Shown: positions 24,762 through 34,340, counted from the stretch's first letter. The stretch: 64,000 bases of DNA from Faecalibacterium prausnitzii (GCF_003287405.1 NZ_PRLD01000004.1:1-64000); one strand, 5' to 3'. Notes: a model not told the origin generated them from the sequence alone. Translations and numbers: made by a program.

Positions 24762-25844
24762 TTACAGCAGCTGGGCAAGGATGCTGTTCTGAACAATAAG
24801 CCCGGCGGGGGTCAGAGCGAGGGTACTGCCATCGAAGGTGGCATACCCGGCGCGGACGCAGTTTTGCACAAAGGCCAGCTGTGCGGTGGAAAACTGCTTG
24901 CCGTATATGGCTTTGTAGGCTGCAAGGTCAAGCCCCTTGCGCAGCCGCAGCTGTAAGATCAGGTAGTCCTCTGCGCCGCAATTGCCGTCCATGATGGGCG
25001 CGGCGGCGTCCTGCAGAAAGGCGGCGGTGTCCGGTGCGTAGCAGAACCGCTTGCCGCCCATGCAGGAGTGCGCCGCAGGGCCAAGGCCAAGATAGTCGCC
25101 GCAGTCCCAGTAGATGAGGTTGTGCCTGCCCTCATAGCCCGGCTTTGCAAAGTTGGAGATCTCGTACTGGCGGTAGCCGTGGTGCTCCAGCTGCTCCACG
25201 GCGTAAAGGTAGAAATCGGCGGCTTCATCGCCGGTGGGCAGCCCCTCCGGCGGGTGCTTGCCGAAGGCAGAGTCCGGCTCTATCTTTAAAAGGTAGGCCG
25301 AGATGTGGGTGGCACCGCCTTTTTCGATCAGCTCCAATGTCTCGTCAAACTCGGCCTGCGTATAATGGGGCAGCGCCAGCATGATATCGCCGCTGATGTT
25401 CTCGAACCCGGCGCGCCGGGCGGCGGCAAAGGCTGCCCGCGCCTGCTTGGCGCTGTGGGGACGGCCAAGGGTGCGCAGCTGGGTGTCCCGGGCAGACTGC
25501 ACCCCGAAGGAGATGCGGTTCACCCCCGCCGCCCGGAAGCCCCGCAGGCTCTCCTCGGTGACGGTCTCGGGGTTTGCTTCCAAGGTGATCTCTGCACCAG
25601 GCACAGGCTCTGCTGCCCGGATGAGCCGCTCTGCCTGCGCCGGGGTGAGCAGGCTGGGCGTGCCGCCGCCGAAATAAACGGTATCCGGCCGCAGGGGCGC
25701 GTTTGGCGCAAAGCGGTGCAGCTCCCGCAGAAGCGCGTCCACATAAGCATCCGGCACGCCCCGCTCCCCGGGGTGGGAATAAAAATCACAGTACCGGCAT
25801 TTGGAAAAGCAGTAGGGAATATGCAGATAAAGTCCAAGGGACAT
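24762..25844 (-). CDS. hemW: Radical SAM heme chaperone HemW
   Basis: 360 aa. The iron-sulfur motif is YCFSKCRYCDF (CX3CX2C) near the N-terminus, followed by YFGGGTPSLL and ITLEANPET. The C-terminal winged-helix part resembles the HemN tail. Spacing and length indicate HemW, which hands heme to target proteins, rather than the oxygen-independent coproporphyrinogen oxidase HemN (~450 aa, extra N-terminal arm). Its ribosome site is weak (AAAGG). Confidence 0.88.
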   Translation of the reverse strand: MSLGLYLHIPYCFSKCRYCDFYSHPGERGVPDAYVDALLRELHRFAPNAPLRPDTVYFGGGTPSLLTPAQAERLIRAAEPVPGAEITLEANPETVTEESLRGFRAAGVNRISFGVQSARDTQLRTLGRPHSAKQARAAFAAARRAGFENISGDIMLALPHYTQAEFDETLELIEKGGATHISAYLLKIEPDSAFGKHPPEGLPTGDEAADFYLYAVEQLEHHGYRQYEISNFAKPGYEGRHNLIYWDCGDYLGLGPAAHSCMGGKRFCYAPDTAAFLQDAAAPIMDGNCGAEDYLILQLRLRKGLDLAAYKAIYGKQFSTAQLAFVQNCVRAGYATFDGSTLALTPAGLIVQNSILAQLL

Positions 25845-25953
25845 ACAATATCACAGCCTTTTTCATGAAACGTTCATTTCTATGCAGTATACTATATTCC
25901 GTAGACCGGAGCAAGAGAGAAATGCTCCTGCAGAATAGACTGGAGGAACCCAG

Positions 25954-26658
25954 ATGAGTTACAACAATTACAACCGTGGCTATGCAGAGCCTACAATGAC
26001 CTCGGCTGATTATATGACCCGCACCTACCGCTGGATGGCGCTGGGACTGCTGATCACCTTTGCGGCGGCGTTTGTCACCGCCACCACCCCGCTGTTCTAT
26101 GTGGTCAACTCGCTGTACCTGCTGTTCACCATTGCCGAGCTGGCGCTGGTGTTCGTGCTGAGCGCCCGGGTGCAGAATATGTCCGTGGGCGCGGCAAGAG
26201 GAGTATTTTTAGGCTACGCCCTGCTCAACGGCATGGTGCTGAGCTATTATTTCCTTGCCTTTGATCTGGGTACGCTGGTGCTGGCCTTCCTTGCCACATC
26301 GCTGTATTTCGGCCTGATGGCAGTTTACGGCACCACCACCCACAAGGATCTGTCCGGCTGGGGTCCCAAGCTGATGATGGCGCTGTTTGCGCTGCTTATC
26401 ACCGGTTTCGTCGGTGTGCTGTTCGGCATGGGCTTTATGAGCACGGTGCTGTATTCCGGCATCGGTCTGGTGGTGTTCATGCTGCTGACCGCCTACGATA
26501 CCCAGAAGCTGAGCCAGATGTACTCCTACTACGCAGGGGACAGCGAGCTGGCGGAAAAGGCTTCCATCTACGGTGCACTGACGCTGTATCTGGACTTCAT
26601 CAACATCTTCTTGTATGTGGTTCGTCTGCTGGGTCTGAACAGCCGCCGCCGCGACTAA
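25954..26658 (+). CDS. Bax inhibitor-1/YccA family membrane protein
   Basis: 234 aa. A polar N-terminus of ~25 residues is followed by seven membrane segments. MTRTYRWMALGLLITF, ALLNGMVLSYYF and the C-terminal GALTLYLDFINIFLYVVRLLG are typical of BI-1/YbhL/YetJ proteins, which in bacteria act as pH-sensitive calcium leak channels or bind membrane proteases. YDTQKL contains the conserved Asp of the pH sensor. GGAGG precedes the start. It is a single gene with a hairpin terminator. Confidence 0.9.
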   Translation: MSYNNYNRGYAEPTMTSADYMTRTYRWMALGLLITFAAAFVTATTPLFYVVNSLYLLFTIAELALVFVLSARVQNMSVGAARGVFLGYALLNGMVLSYYFLAFDLGTLVLAFLATSLYFGLMAVYGTTTHKDLSGWGPKLMMALFALLITGFVGVLFGMGFMSTVLYSGIGLVVFMLLTAYDTQKLSQMYSYYAGDSELAEKASIYGALTLYLDFINIFLYVVRLLGLNSRRRD

Positions 26659-26683
26659 GCGCAGAAAGAACTTTATGATCTGT

Positions 26684-26721
26684 AAATCAGCCAAGCCCGC
26701 GGGCTTGGCTGATTTATTTTT
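26684..26721 (+). terminator. Terminator after the BI-1 gene (repeat-family hairpin)
   Basis: AAATCAGCCAAGCCCG is followed by its exact reverse complement (26684-26715), then ATTTTTC. The CAGCCAAGCC arm is shared with R1 and with 35871-35901, so a dispersed hairpin serves here as terminator. Confidence 0.8.
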
Positions 26722-26822
26722 CGCTGTCTTTTTTATCCCTTTGTATAAACTGCCCGCCGCTGTCCCACACTAAACCCAGAAAAAGACCCCGTACACAAAA
26801 CGGACAGATGGGAGTAACAAGC

Positions 26823-27587
26823 ATGGAGCAGATCAAAAAATTTCTGCACGGCAAGGGCTTTGCTCTGCTGCTGACCGCAAGCCTGCTGGCTGCGGCTGCG
26901 GCGGGGGTGTGGGCGGTGCGCGCCCTGCGGGCAGAACTGCAAAAAAGTCTGGATGGGCTGAACGCCCCCGGCACCACCCAACAGACCACCCCGGAAACAG
27001 AACCGGACTGGGACGCACAGGAGGACACCACATGGCAGCAGCCCGTGACCGACGTTGCAAACAGCAAGGCAGATGTGCCGCAGCAGACGCCCTCTGGGGC
27101 GTCCTCTGGTGCGCAGTCTGGCTCTGGTTCGCTGCGCGAACCCTCGGCACTGCAAGGCGCATCCTCGCCTGCCAGCAGTTCGGCGCAGCCTGCCGCCGCG
27201 CCCTCTGTGCCGGGGCGCGTGCTCAACGCCTTCAGCGGCGATGAGCTGGTGTATAACAAGACACTTGGGGACTGGCGCACCCACAACGGCGTGGACTACG
27301 CCTGCACGCAGGGCGCTGCGGTAGCGGCACCCGTGGCGGGCAAGGTGGTCTCTGCCGGGGCAGAGGGAAACTGGGGCACCGTGGTGGTGCTGGAGGATAC
27401 CGCTGGTCGCCTTTGGCGGCTGTGCGGCGTGGCAGACCCTGCCGTAAAGGCCGGGGAGACCGTGACCGCCGGGCAGAAGCTGGGCACGGTGGGCACTGTC
27501 GGCTGCGAGTGCGCCGAGGAAAGCCACATCCATGTAGAGGTAAAGCAGGGCGAAAGCTACCTCGACCCGGCAAAGCTGCCGGAGTAA
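26823..27587 (+). CDS. M23 family peptidase, SpoIIQ-like
   Basis: 254 aa. One N-terminal membrane anchor (about residues 12-30) is followed by a Gln/Ser/Ala-rich linker to about residue 130 and a C-terminal LytM/M23 domain. VYNKTLGDWRTHNGVDYA matches the SpoIIQ subgroup. Zinc ligands are intact: HNGVD and HIHVE. B. subtilis SpoIIQ lacks one His, so this one may be an active endopeptidase. SpoIIQ works in engulfment with SpoIIIAH; Faecalibacterium-like organisms are not known to make spores, so a cell-wall role in vegetative cells is equally possible. The ATG at 26823 was preferred over 26808 because GGGAG lies between them at the right distance. Confidence 0.82.
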   Translation: MEQIKKFLHGKGFALLLTASLLAAAAAGVWAVRALRAELQKSLDGLNAPGTTQQTTPETEPDWDAQEDTTWQQPVTDVANSKADVPQQTPSGASSGAQSGSGSLREPSALQGASSPASSSAQPAAAPSVPGRVLNAFSGDELVYNKTLGDWRTHNGVDYACTQGAAVAAPVAGKVVSAGAEGNWGTVVVLEDTAGRLWRLCGVADPAVKAGETVTAGQKLGTVGTVGCECAEESHIHVEVKQGESYLDPAKLPE

Positions 27588-27597
27588 GCAAACCATA

Positions 27598-27626
27598 AAA
27601 GGGGCTGCAATAGCGGCTCCTTTTTT
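27598..27626. terminator. Convergent terminator
   Basis: AAAGGGGCTGC pairs with GCGGCTCCTTTT between the M23 gene and the MFS gene, with T on the plus strand. Confidence 0.75.
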
Positions 27627-27632
27627 GCTGCG

Positions 27633-28826
27633 TCAGGCGGTACGGCGCGTTTGCAGCAGCCAGAGAACCAGCGCCGAAAGCACCCCGGCTGCCAGCAGTA
27701 CATCTGCCGGGTGCGCAGCCCAGTGCTGGAAGGCACTGCCATAGGCTGCCTGCCCGATGGGCTGGGTCAGGCAGGCCAGCACGGAGATGCACGCGGTCGT
27801 CTTGCCCAGCTGTGCCTGCGGTACTAGCATTTGCAGCTGCGCAAAGAACCACACGTTGAACAGTGCCGCCACGGCCATAAACACGGCTCCCAGCACCAGA
27901 ATGCTGCCGAACTGGAGCGTGGGCACCCGGAGGGCAAGACCCAGCGCGGCGCACACGCCGCTGAGCGCCAGCAAAAGACCTGTGCCGCTGCGGATGGGAT
28001 GCCGGACAAAGACGGTTCCCGCCAGCACGCCGCCTAAAATGCCGCCTGCGCTCAGCACCGCCTGCACAAGACCAAGGGAGGCATCACTTTTCTGCAAAGT
28101 CTGCACCACCAGCACCGGAACCCCCACGGTGAGGGCGGGGACTTCCAGCAGGTTTACAGCCGCCATGGCGGCGGCTAATTGCAGCACCGCAGCCTGCCCG
28201 GTGAGGAACCGCGCACTTTCCCGCAGGTCGGTACACAGAGAACGGACGGAGAGCCTTGTGTCCGATGGGACATCCTGTGGGATGCGCAGGCAGAGCTCCA
28301 TCCCGGCGGAAAATGCAAAGCAGCCGCCGCAGAGCGCCAGCAGACCCCGGATGCCGAAGTGCTCCAGCAGAACAGCACCCAGCAAGGGGCCGAGAAGTTC
28401 GTCCACGGTATCCATCAGCTGGATGACCGCGTTGCCGCGCAGCAGCTGGGTGCCGTTCAGCAGCAGGGGCAGACAGGCGCGTACTACAGGCTGGTAAAGC
28501 CCCTGAATGGCGTACAGACTGCCCAGCACGGTCAGGATCAGCGGAAGCAGGGGCAGATGCGGCAACCCGGCAGCGGCTGCCGCCGAAATACCGGCGGTTA
28601 CCAGATCCAGCAGCGCCATCAGGCGGGCTTTACGGCAACGGTCTGCCAGCGCGCCGCCGGTCAGCATTCCGGCCAGAGCAGGCAGCATAGCCAGCGCGGT
28701 GATGCCGCCGTACAGCGCAGCGGAACCGGTCTGCCGCAGCAGATACAGCGGCAGCGCAAACCGCAGGGCGGCATTGCCGAACAGGGAGATGATCTGCCCG
28801 AGGACGATGAGGAAAAATGTGTTCAT
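27633..28826 (-). CDS. MFS transporter (drug-efflux type)
   Basis: 397 aa, about twelve membrane segments. The loop GGALADRCRKARLM between segments 2 and 3 is the MFS motif A. The closest general type is the MFS_3/enterobactin-exporter-like group. It is preceded by a TetR gene in the same direction, and both upstream regions carry the same 19-bp operator, so efflux of a compound sensed by the TetR protein is likely. The ribosome site is AGGAGG. Substrate unknown. Confidence 0.85.
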   Translation of the reverse strand: MNTFFLIVLGQIISLFGNAALRFALPLYLLRQTGSAALYGGITALAMLPALAGMLTGGALADRCRKARLMALLDLVTAGISAAAAAGLPHLPLLPLILTVLGSLYAIQGLYQPVVRACLPLLLNGTQLLRGNAVIQLMDTVDELLGPLLGAVLLEHFGIRGLLALCGGCFAFSAGMELCLRIPQDVPSDTRLSVRSLCTDLRESARFLTGQAAVLQLAAAMAAVNLLEVPALTVGVPVLVVQTLQKSDASLGLVQAVLSAGGILGGVLAGTVFVRHPIRSGTGLLLALSGVCAALGLALRVPTLQFGSILVLGAVFMAVAALFNVWFFAQLQMLVPQAQLGKTTACISVLACLTQPIGQAAYGSAFQHWAAHPADVLLAAGVLSALVLWLLQTRRTA

Positions 28827-28848
28827 GGGAACCTCCTGTTTTTTTGTT

Positions 28849-28867
28849 TACAAACCGTTGGTCTGTA
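28849..28867 (-). promoter_or_regulatory. TetR operator in front of the MFS gene
   Basis: TACAAACCGTTGGTCTGTA, an imperfect palindrome whose counterpart TACAAACTAACGGTCTGTA precedes the tetR gene (15 of 19 identical). Confidence 0.7.
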
Positions 28868-28876
28868 TCTGCGTAT

Positions 28877-28900
28877 AAAAAAGGGCGGAGCGTTCCGCCC
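28877..28900 (-). terminator. tetR terminator
   Basis: GGGCGGAGCG/TTCCGCCC-type hairpin (28883-28900) followed on the minus strand by six T, so the MFS gene probably also has its own promoter. Confidence 0.8.
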
Positions 28901-28907
28901 GGAAAAT

Positions 28908-29552
28908 TCAGCCTTTGATCGGTGTGCACAGCTGCACCAGCTGTGCAGCCTGTGCATCCGTCAAAAGATCCAGCCCAAGCGCATGGGTCATTTGCTGAAA
29001 CACGAGATTCCGCGCCCGCTGCTGGGCCGGCGTGGTGGGGCGCGTCTGGGGGGAAAGCCAGATGTCTGCCAGCACGAACAGCGCTTCCGCCAGCGCATTG
29101 GCATCGGCGGTGTGGATGGAGCCGTCCGCCATGCCCTGCCGGATCATGGGTGCAATACATTCCGGGGCCAGATGCGCTTCAATGTTGGTCAGCTCCATGG
29201 CAAGGAACTGCGGGTTGCTGCACAGGTGCGGCAAGGTCTGCGCGATCTGCTGCTGCCGCTGCCCGGCAAAGGATGCTGCAAACACCGCCTGCAGCTTTTG
29301 CAGCCCGGTCAGGGACGGGTCGTCCCGGATATGGCGCAGCGGCTCCCACATCTGGTCGCCCAAACGGTCACCGACGCGCTGCGCGATCTCCTCCTTGGAG
29401 CGGAAGTGATGGTACACTGCCCCTTTGGAAAGCTTTGTGGCATCAATGATGTCCTGCAGGGTGGTATTCTGGTAGCCCTTCTGGGTGAAGAGCAGGGCAG
29501 CGGCGTCTAAGATCTTTTCCACAGTCTGTTCCGGGTATTTGTTGCGCGGCAT
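28908..29552 (-). CDS. TetR/AcrR family transcriptional regulator
   Basis: 214 aa. The N-terminal DNA-binding domain is canonical: ILDAAALLFTQKGYQNTTLQ, then DIIDATKLSKGAVYHHFRSKEEI (in part). The variable C-terminal domain should bind the inducer. ATG at 29552 was chosen because AAAGGAGC lies upstream. An upstream operator overlapping its promoter region and a second copy before the MFS gene indicate autoregulation and control of efflux. Confidence 0.9.
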   Translation of the reverse strand: MPRNKYPEQTVEKILDAAALLFTQKGYQNTTLQDIIDATKLSKGAVYHHFRSKEEIAQRVGDRLGDQMWEPLRHIRDDPSLTGLQKLQAVFAASFAGQRQQQIAQTLPHLCSNPQFLAMELTNIEAHLAPECIAPMIRQGMADGSIHTADANALAEALFVLADIWLSPQTRPTTPAQQRARNLVFQQMTHALGLDLLTDAQAAQLVQLCTPIKG

Positions 29553-29569
29553 GGCAGATGCTCCTTTTT

Positions 29570-29588
29570 TACAAACTAACGGTCTGTA
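29570..29588 (-). promoter_or_regulatory. TetR operator in front of tetR
   Basis: TACAAACTAACGGTCTGTA, 18 nt upstream of the tetR start; see the twin site at 28849-28867. Confidence 0.7.
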
Positions 29589-29664
29589 AAAAGAATACCG
29601 CAGCCCGGCGGCTTTGTCAAGAGGGCATGGAACCGAAAATCCATTCATTTCCTGCGGCGCTGCA

Positions 29665-29693
29665 TTGCTTTTGTGCGGGGTTTCTGGTATGAT
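29665..29693 (+). promoter_or_regulatory. Promoter of the HI0933-family gene
   Basis: TTGCTT (29665-29670), 17 nt, TATGAT (29688-29693) with an extended TGG. Confidence 0.7.
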
Positions 29694-29730
29694 ACAATAG
29701 AATTAACAGGCGATTTTGGGAGGATGACAG

Positions 29731-31023
29731 ATGGCAAGGGTTTTGATCGTGGGAGCCGGGGCAGCCGGACTGATGGCGGCGGGTGCCGCCGTGCGGCAGG
29801 GACATCAGGTAACGGTGCTGGAGCATACCGATAAGCCCGGGCAGAAGATCCTTGTCACAGGCAAGGGGCGCTGCAACGTGACCAACGACTGCCCGGCAGA
29901 AGAGTTTTTACGCCATGTGCGCACGAACCCGCGCTTTTTGTACTCCTCGCTGGGGGCGTTTCCCCCGGCAAAGACCATGGAGCTGTTCGAAGCTTTGGGC
30001 GTGGAGCTGAAGGTGGAGCGCGGACGCCGGGTGTTCCCGGTATCAGATAAGGCCGAGGAGATCCGGCAGGCGCTGCTGCGCTATGCGCAGGATGCGGACA
30101 TCGTCTACGACGGCGCAAAAAAGCTGCTGCTGGAGGACATCGTGCCCGAGGCAGAGCCCGCCCCGGCGGCAGCGGAAAACCCGCGTCACCCCAAAAAGAA
30201 AAAGGCGGGCCCGGCGCTGCGCTGCGTGGGCGTGCGGGGCACTTCCGGCAGGGAATACCGGGCGGACGCGGTGCTGGTGGCCACCGGCGGCGTGAGCTAC
30301 CCTACCACCGGCTCTACCGGTGACGGCTATAAGCTGGCGCAGCAGGCAGGACACACCCTTGTGGAGCCGGTGCCCAGTCTGGTCAGCCTTGTCAGCCGGG
30401 ACCCGGACTGCAAAAAGATGATGGGTCTGGCACTGAAAAACGTCACCCTGACCCTGCTGGAGGACGGCAAGGCCATCTTTGACGAGCAGGGCGAGATGCT
30501 GTTTACCCACTTTGGCATCAGCGGGCCGCTGACCCTGAGCGCGTCCAGCCATCTGGGGGACATGAAAAAGCACAGGTACATCGCGGAGATCGACCTGAAG
30601 CCCGCCCTGAGCGAGGAGCAGCTGTACGACCGCATCACCCGGGACTTTGCCCTGCTGGCAAACCACGCAGCGCAGGGGGCGCTGGTCAAGCTGCTGCCCT
30701 CCAGTATGCAGCCGGTGATGGTGGCGCGCTGGGGCATCGACCCCGCCACCAAGGCAAACCAGATCACCCGGGAGCAGAAGCGGGAACTGGTGCAGCTGGT
30801 CAAGCACTGGCAGGTGTCCATTGACGCCCGGGGCGACCTTGCCCACGCAGTCATCACCAGCGGCGGCGTATCGGTGCGGGAGGTAGACCCCAAAACCATG
30901 CAGAGCAAAAAGGCACTGGGGCTGTACTTTGCGGGCGAGGTGCTGGACGTGGACGCCTACACCGGCGGCTACAATCTGCAAATTGCTTTCTGCACCGCAC
31001 AAAGCTTTGCGAATAACCTGTAA
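29731..31023 (+). CDS. HI0933/BaiN-family flavoprotein oxidoreductase
   Basis: 430 aa. N-terminal FAD-binding GxGxxG motif VLIVGAGAAGLMAA, the family block KILVTGKGRCNVTN, VATGGVSYPTTGSTGDGY and the C-terminal FAGEVLDVDAYTGGYNLQIAF all match the HI0933 family (BaiN is a bile-acid 3-dehydro reductase member). A ~25-residue Pro/Ala/Lys-rich insertion at about 148-172 is unusual. The actual substrate is unknown; annotation as BaiN by resemblance alone would be too specific. It begins the run leading to cmk 54 nt downstream. Confidence 0.87.
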   Translation: MARVLIVGAGAAGLMAAGAAVRQGHQVTVLEHTDKPGQKILVTGKGRCNVTNDCPAEEFLRHVRTNPRFLYSSLGAFPPAKTMELFEALGVELKVERGRRVFPVSDKAEEIRQALLRYAQDADIVYDGAKKLLLEDIVPEAEPAPAAAENPRHPKKKKAGPALRCVGVRGTSGREYRADAVLVATGGVSYPTTGSTGDGYKLAQQAGHTLVEPVPSLVSLVSRDPDCKKMMGLALKNVTLTLLEDGKAIFDEQGEMLFTHFGISGPLTLSASSHLGDMKKHRYIAEIDLKPALSEEQLYDRITRDFALLANHAAQGALVKLLPSSMQPVMVARWGIDPATKANQITREQKRELVQLVKHWQVSIDARGDLAHAVITSGGVSVREVDPKTMQSKKALGLYFAGEVLDVDAYTGGYNLQIAFCTAQSFANNL

Positions 31024-31077
31024 AAAACAGCACCATCCATTCTGCTGTGTACTATATATAAATAAGGAGAACATATC

Positions 31078-31743
31078 ATGGTATCTGTTGCAATTGATGG
31101 GCCTGCGGGTGCGGGCAAATCCACTCTGGCACGCCGTCTGGCGGCAGAGCTGGGCTATATCTATGTGGACACCGGTGCAATGTACCGCGCCATCGGCCTG
31201 TACGCCCTGCGCGCGGGCAAGGACCCCAAGGACAACGCAGCGGTGGACGCTCTGCTGCCGGAAATTGAGCTGCGGCTGGCCTCCATTGCGGGCGAGCAGC
31301 ACATCTACTTGAAGGACGAGGACGTGAGCACCGCCATCCGCACCGAGCAGGCGGGTATGGCAGCCTCTGCCGTGGGTGCAAACCCCGCCGTGCGGGCATT
31401 TCTGCTGGACTTGCAGCGCAGCATGGCCAAAAAGCAGGATGTGCTGATGGATGGCCGGGACATCGGCACGGTGGTGCTGCCGGACGCTACGGTGAAGATC
31501 TTCCTGACTGCCAGCCCGGAGGCACGCGCCACCCGCCGCTGGAAGGAGTATCAGGCCAAGGGCATCGACACTCCCTACGAGGAAGTGCTGGCAGACGTGA
31601 AGCAGCGGGACTATCAGGACACCCACCGCGCCGCCGCCCCGCTGAAGCAGGCGGAGGACGCCGTGCTGCTGGATACCTCGGAACTGGACTTTGAGCAGAG
31701 CCTTGACGCCATGAAGCAGATCATTGCCAAGAAGATCGGCTGA
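31078..31743 (+). CDS. cmk: Cytidylate kinase
   Basis: 221 aa. It phosphorylates CMP and dCMP with ATP. P-loop AIDGPAGAGKSTLARRLA, the YVDTGAMYRA substrate block, DGRDIGTVVLPDA and the LID Arg segment ASPEARATRRW are intact. The ribosome site is AAGGAG. The order cmk-plsC-ispH/rpsA is a classical Clostridia arrangement. Confidence 0.95.
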   Translation: MVSVAIDGPAGAGKSTLARRLAAELGYIYVDTGAMYRAIGLYALRAGKDPKDNAAVDALLPEIELRLASIAGEQHIYLKDEDVSTAIRTEQAGMAASAVGANPAVRAFLLDLQRSMAKKQDVLMDGRDIGTVVLPDATVKIFLTASPEARATRRWKEYQAKGIDTPYEEVLADVKQRDYQDTHRAAAPLKQAEDAVLLDTSELDFEQSLDAMKQIIAKKIG

Positions 31744-31769
31744 TAAAACAAACAGGACAGGAATAGAAA

Positions 31770-32381
31770 ATGGTACTATATTATATTCTGGTGCCCCTTG
31801 CGTGGCTTGTGTGGCACATCGGCTTTCGCATCCGGGTGGAGGGGCGCGAAAACCTGAAAAAAGTGCAGACGAAGGGCTATATCCTTGCGCCCACCCATGT
31901 ATCTGCTATCGACCCGGTGTTCATCGTTGTCACCCGGTGGGGCAGGCGGATGGTGGTATTCGCCAAAAAGGAGCTGTTCGAGATCAACGCCTTTCTGACA
32001 TGGTTCTTCCGCTGCTGCGGCGGCGTGTGCGTCCGCGGCACCAAGGACGAGATGGCGGTCATCTCCCAGACGGTGGAGGCCTGCAAGCAGGGCAGAACAC
32101 TGCTCATCTTCCCGGAGGGCACCCGCGAAAGGGAGGGCAAACTGCTGCCCCCCAAGAGCGGTCTTTTTGTCATTGCCGCCGAAGCCGGGGTGGACGTTGT
32201 GCCCTGCCGCATCTTCTACGACACCCCGGACGGAAAAATGCACCTGTTCTGCAGGGTGCGGGTGATCTACGGCGAGCCGATGCCCGCAGCACAGTTTGCC
32301 ATGGAAAGCCGCCGGGACACCAAAAAACTCCGTGCCAACAAGCAGGCATTGCTGGAAGCATGGGAAAAGATGGGAGCGTAA
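31770..32381 (+). CDS. plsC: 1-acyl-sn-glycerol-3-phosphate acyltransferase
   Basis: 203 aa. One N-terminal membrane segment, then the HX4D motif as THVSAIDP and the FPEGTRE block, both needed for acyl transfer to lysophosphatidic acid. It makes phosphatidic acid at the inner membrane face. It lies 26 nt after cmk and 3 nt before the ispH-rpsA fusion, so it is co-transcribed with them. Confidence 0.93.
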   Translation: MVLYYILVPLAWLVWHIGFRIRVEGRENLKKVQTKGYILAPTHVSAIDPVFIVVTRWGRRMVVFAKKELFEINAFLTWFFRCCGGVCVRGTKDEMAVISQTVEACKQGRTLLIFPEGTREREGKLLPPKSGLFVIAAEAGVDVVPCRIFYDTPDGKMHLFCRVRVIYGEPMPAAQFAMESRRDTKKLRANKQALLEAWEKMGA

Positions 32382-32384
32382 AAA

Positions 32385-34295
32385 ATGGAGATCCGTTTGG
32401 CTAAAACGGCGGGATTCTGCTTCGGCGTGAACCGTGCCGTGGAACTGACCTATAAGCTGCTGGACGAGGGGCACAGGGTAGCAACGCTGGGCCCGCTGAT
32501 CCACAACCCACAGGCGGTGGAGGATATGCGGCGCAAGGGTGCACAGGTGGTAAACACCGTGCAGGATGTGCCTGCCGGGTGCGAGGTGGTCATCCGCAGC
32601 CACGGGGTGCCCCGCAGCATCTACGACGAGCTGGAGTCGCGCGGCATCCCTTACCACGACGCCACCTGTCCCTTTGTGCAGAAGATCCAGCGCATTGCCG
32701 CACAGGCCGAAAAAGAGGGCGCAGTGCTGCTGGTGGCGGGTGATAAGACCCACCCGGAGGTGCAGGGCATCGTGGGACACACCCGGGGCGAGGTGTTCGT
32801 TTTTGCCGATTTAGCCGAATTGGAGGCGTGGAACGGCCCTTCTGACCCCCAAAAACCCCTTTTTGCAGTTGCACAGACCACATTTCAGGTAACAAAATGG
32901 AAAGAAAGTTCGGAGTTTCTCAAAAAAGCCTATACAAACGCCCGAATTTTTGATACAATATGTAATGCGACGTGGGCGAGGCAACAGGAAGCGGAAGACC
33001 TCAGCCAAAAATGCGACATTGTTGTTGTCATTGGCGGTCATCATTCTTCCAATACCCAAAAGCTGGTACAGGTCGCCGCAAAACACACGCGTGCCGTAAC
33101 GGTCGAGACAGCGAGCGAACTTCGGCCGGAATGGTTTGCAGATGTTAAAGTGGCGGGCGTGACAGCCGGGGCTTCAACGCCATCGTCTATTATTGAGGAG
33201 GTACTTAACAGTATGAGCGCAGAAATCAATGACAGCATGAGCTTTGAGGAGATGCTGAACGCATCCGAAGAAAAGCGGGTTCATGCAGGCAGTATTGTGA
33301 AAGGAATCGTGACCAGCATCTCTGCCAACGAGATCCAGGTGGATATCGGTGCGAAGCAGACCGGCTTTGTCAAGCTGAGCGAGCTGACCGATGATTCCTC
33401 CGCCAAGGTCGAAGACCTGGTGAAGGTTGGCGATGAGCTGGACCTCATCGTCGAGAAGGTTATGGATCAGGATGGCGTCATCCAGCTCTCCCGCAAGAAG
33501 CTCGCATCTCGCAAGGGCATGGAAGAGATCGCCAAGGCAGCAGAATCCGGTGAAGTCGTCGAGGGCGATGTTACCGAGTTCAATAAGGGCGGCGTTGTCG
33601 TCAACGTCAAGGGCGTCAAGGTGTTCGTTCCCCGTTCTCAGGCCACTATGCGCCGCGACGAGGACTACACTGCTCTGGTCGGCCAGCACGTTCAGCTGGT
33701 CGTCACCGAGTGCTCTGGCCGCAAGATCGTGGGCAGCATCAACAAGGTGACCGCTGAGCAGAACAAGGCTAAGCGCGAGGAGTTCTGGGCAAACGTTGAG
33801 GTGGGCAAGACCTACACCGGCGTTGTCAAGAGCCTGACCTCTTATGGTGCATTCGTTGACATCGGTGGTGTTGACGGCCTGTGCCACATCAGCGAGCTGA
33901 GCTGGAACCGCATCAAGCACCCCTCCGAGGTCGTCTCCGTTGGTGACACCATCGAAGTGTATGTCAAGGACATCGACACCGAGAACCACAAGGTTTCTCT
34001 GGGCTACAAGAAGTCCGAGGACAACCCCTGGGAGCAGCTGAAGAACAACTACCCCATCGGCAGCACCTTCCACGCTCCGGTCGTTTCTCTGACCAAGTTT
34101 GGTGCATTCGTCCGCATCCTGCCGGGTGTTGACGGTCTGGTCCACATCAGCGAGATCAGCAATGACCGCGTTGAGAAGGTCTCCGACGCACTGAAGGTCG
34201 GCGATATGGTCGATGTGAAGCTGCTGGATGTTGACTTCGACAAGAAGCGCATCAGCCTGTCCATGAAGGCTCTGCTGAACGACGACGCTGAGTAA
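32385..34295 (+). CDS. ispH: IspH-ribosomal protein S1 fusion
   Basis: 636 aa. Residues ~1-285 are HMB-PP reductase, the last enzyme of the MEP isoprenoid pathway; three iron-sulfur Cys lie at 12 ([11 protein letters not shown]), ~96 (DATCPFV) and ~193 (TICNATW). Residues ~297-636 hold four S1 RNA-binding domains, for example [20 protein letters not shown]. The fusion is known in many Clostridia. The S1 half uses more GTT/GTC/TCT codons than the IspH half, as expected for a highly expressed ribosomal segment, and a possible internal start ATGAGCGCAGAA at ~33214 follows GAGGAGG, so free S1 may also be made. Confidence 0.93.
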   Translation: MEIRLAKTAGFCFGVNRAVELTYKLLDEGHRVATLGPLIHNPQAVEDMRRKGAQVVNTVQDVPAGCEVVIRSHGVPRSIYDELESRGIPYHDATCPFVQKIQRIAAQAEKEGAVLLVAGDKTHPEVQGIVGHTRGEVFVFADLAELEAWNGPSDPQKPLFAVAQTTFQVTKWKESSEFLKKAYTNARIFDTICNATWARQQEAEDLSQKCDIVVVIGGHHSSNTQKLVQVAAKHTRAVTVETASELRPEWFADVKVAGVTAGASTPSSIIEEVLNSMSAEINDSMSFEEMLNASEEKRVHAGSIVKGIVTSISANEIQVDIGAKQTGFVKLSELTDDSSAKVEDLVKVGDELDLIVEKVMDQDGVIQLSRKKLASRKGMEEIAKAAESGEVVEGDVTEFNKGGVVVNVKGVKVFVPRSQATMRRDEDYTALVGQHVQLVVTECSGRKIVGSINKVTAEQNKAKREEFWANVEVGKTYTGVVKSLTSYGAFVDIGGVDGLCHISELSWNRIKHPSEVVSVGDTIEVYVKDIDTENHKVSLGYKKSEDNPWEQLKNNYPIGSTFHAPVVSLTKFGAFVRILPGVDGLVHISEISNDRVEKVSDALKVGDMVDVKLLDVDFDKKRISLSMKALLNDDAE

Positions 34296-34340
34296 TCAGC
34301 CCATCGTGCAAAAGCATAGCTTCTGACACAATGCGATCTG

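Noticed and set aside
26808-27587. Upstream start for the M23 protein
   Set aside because: The ATG at 26808 has no ribosome site, while its own following GGGAG serves the ATG at 26823.
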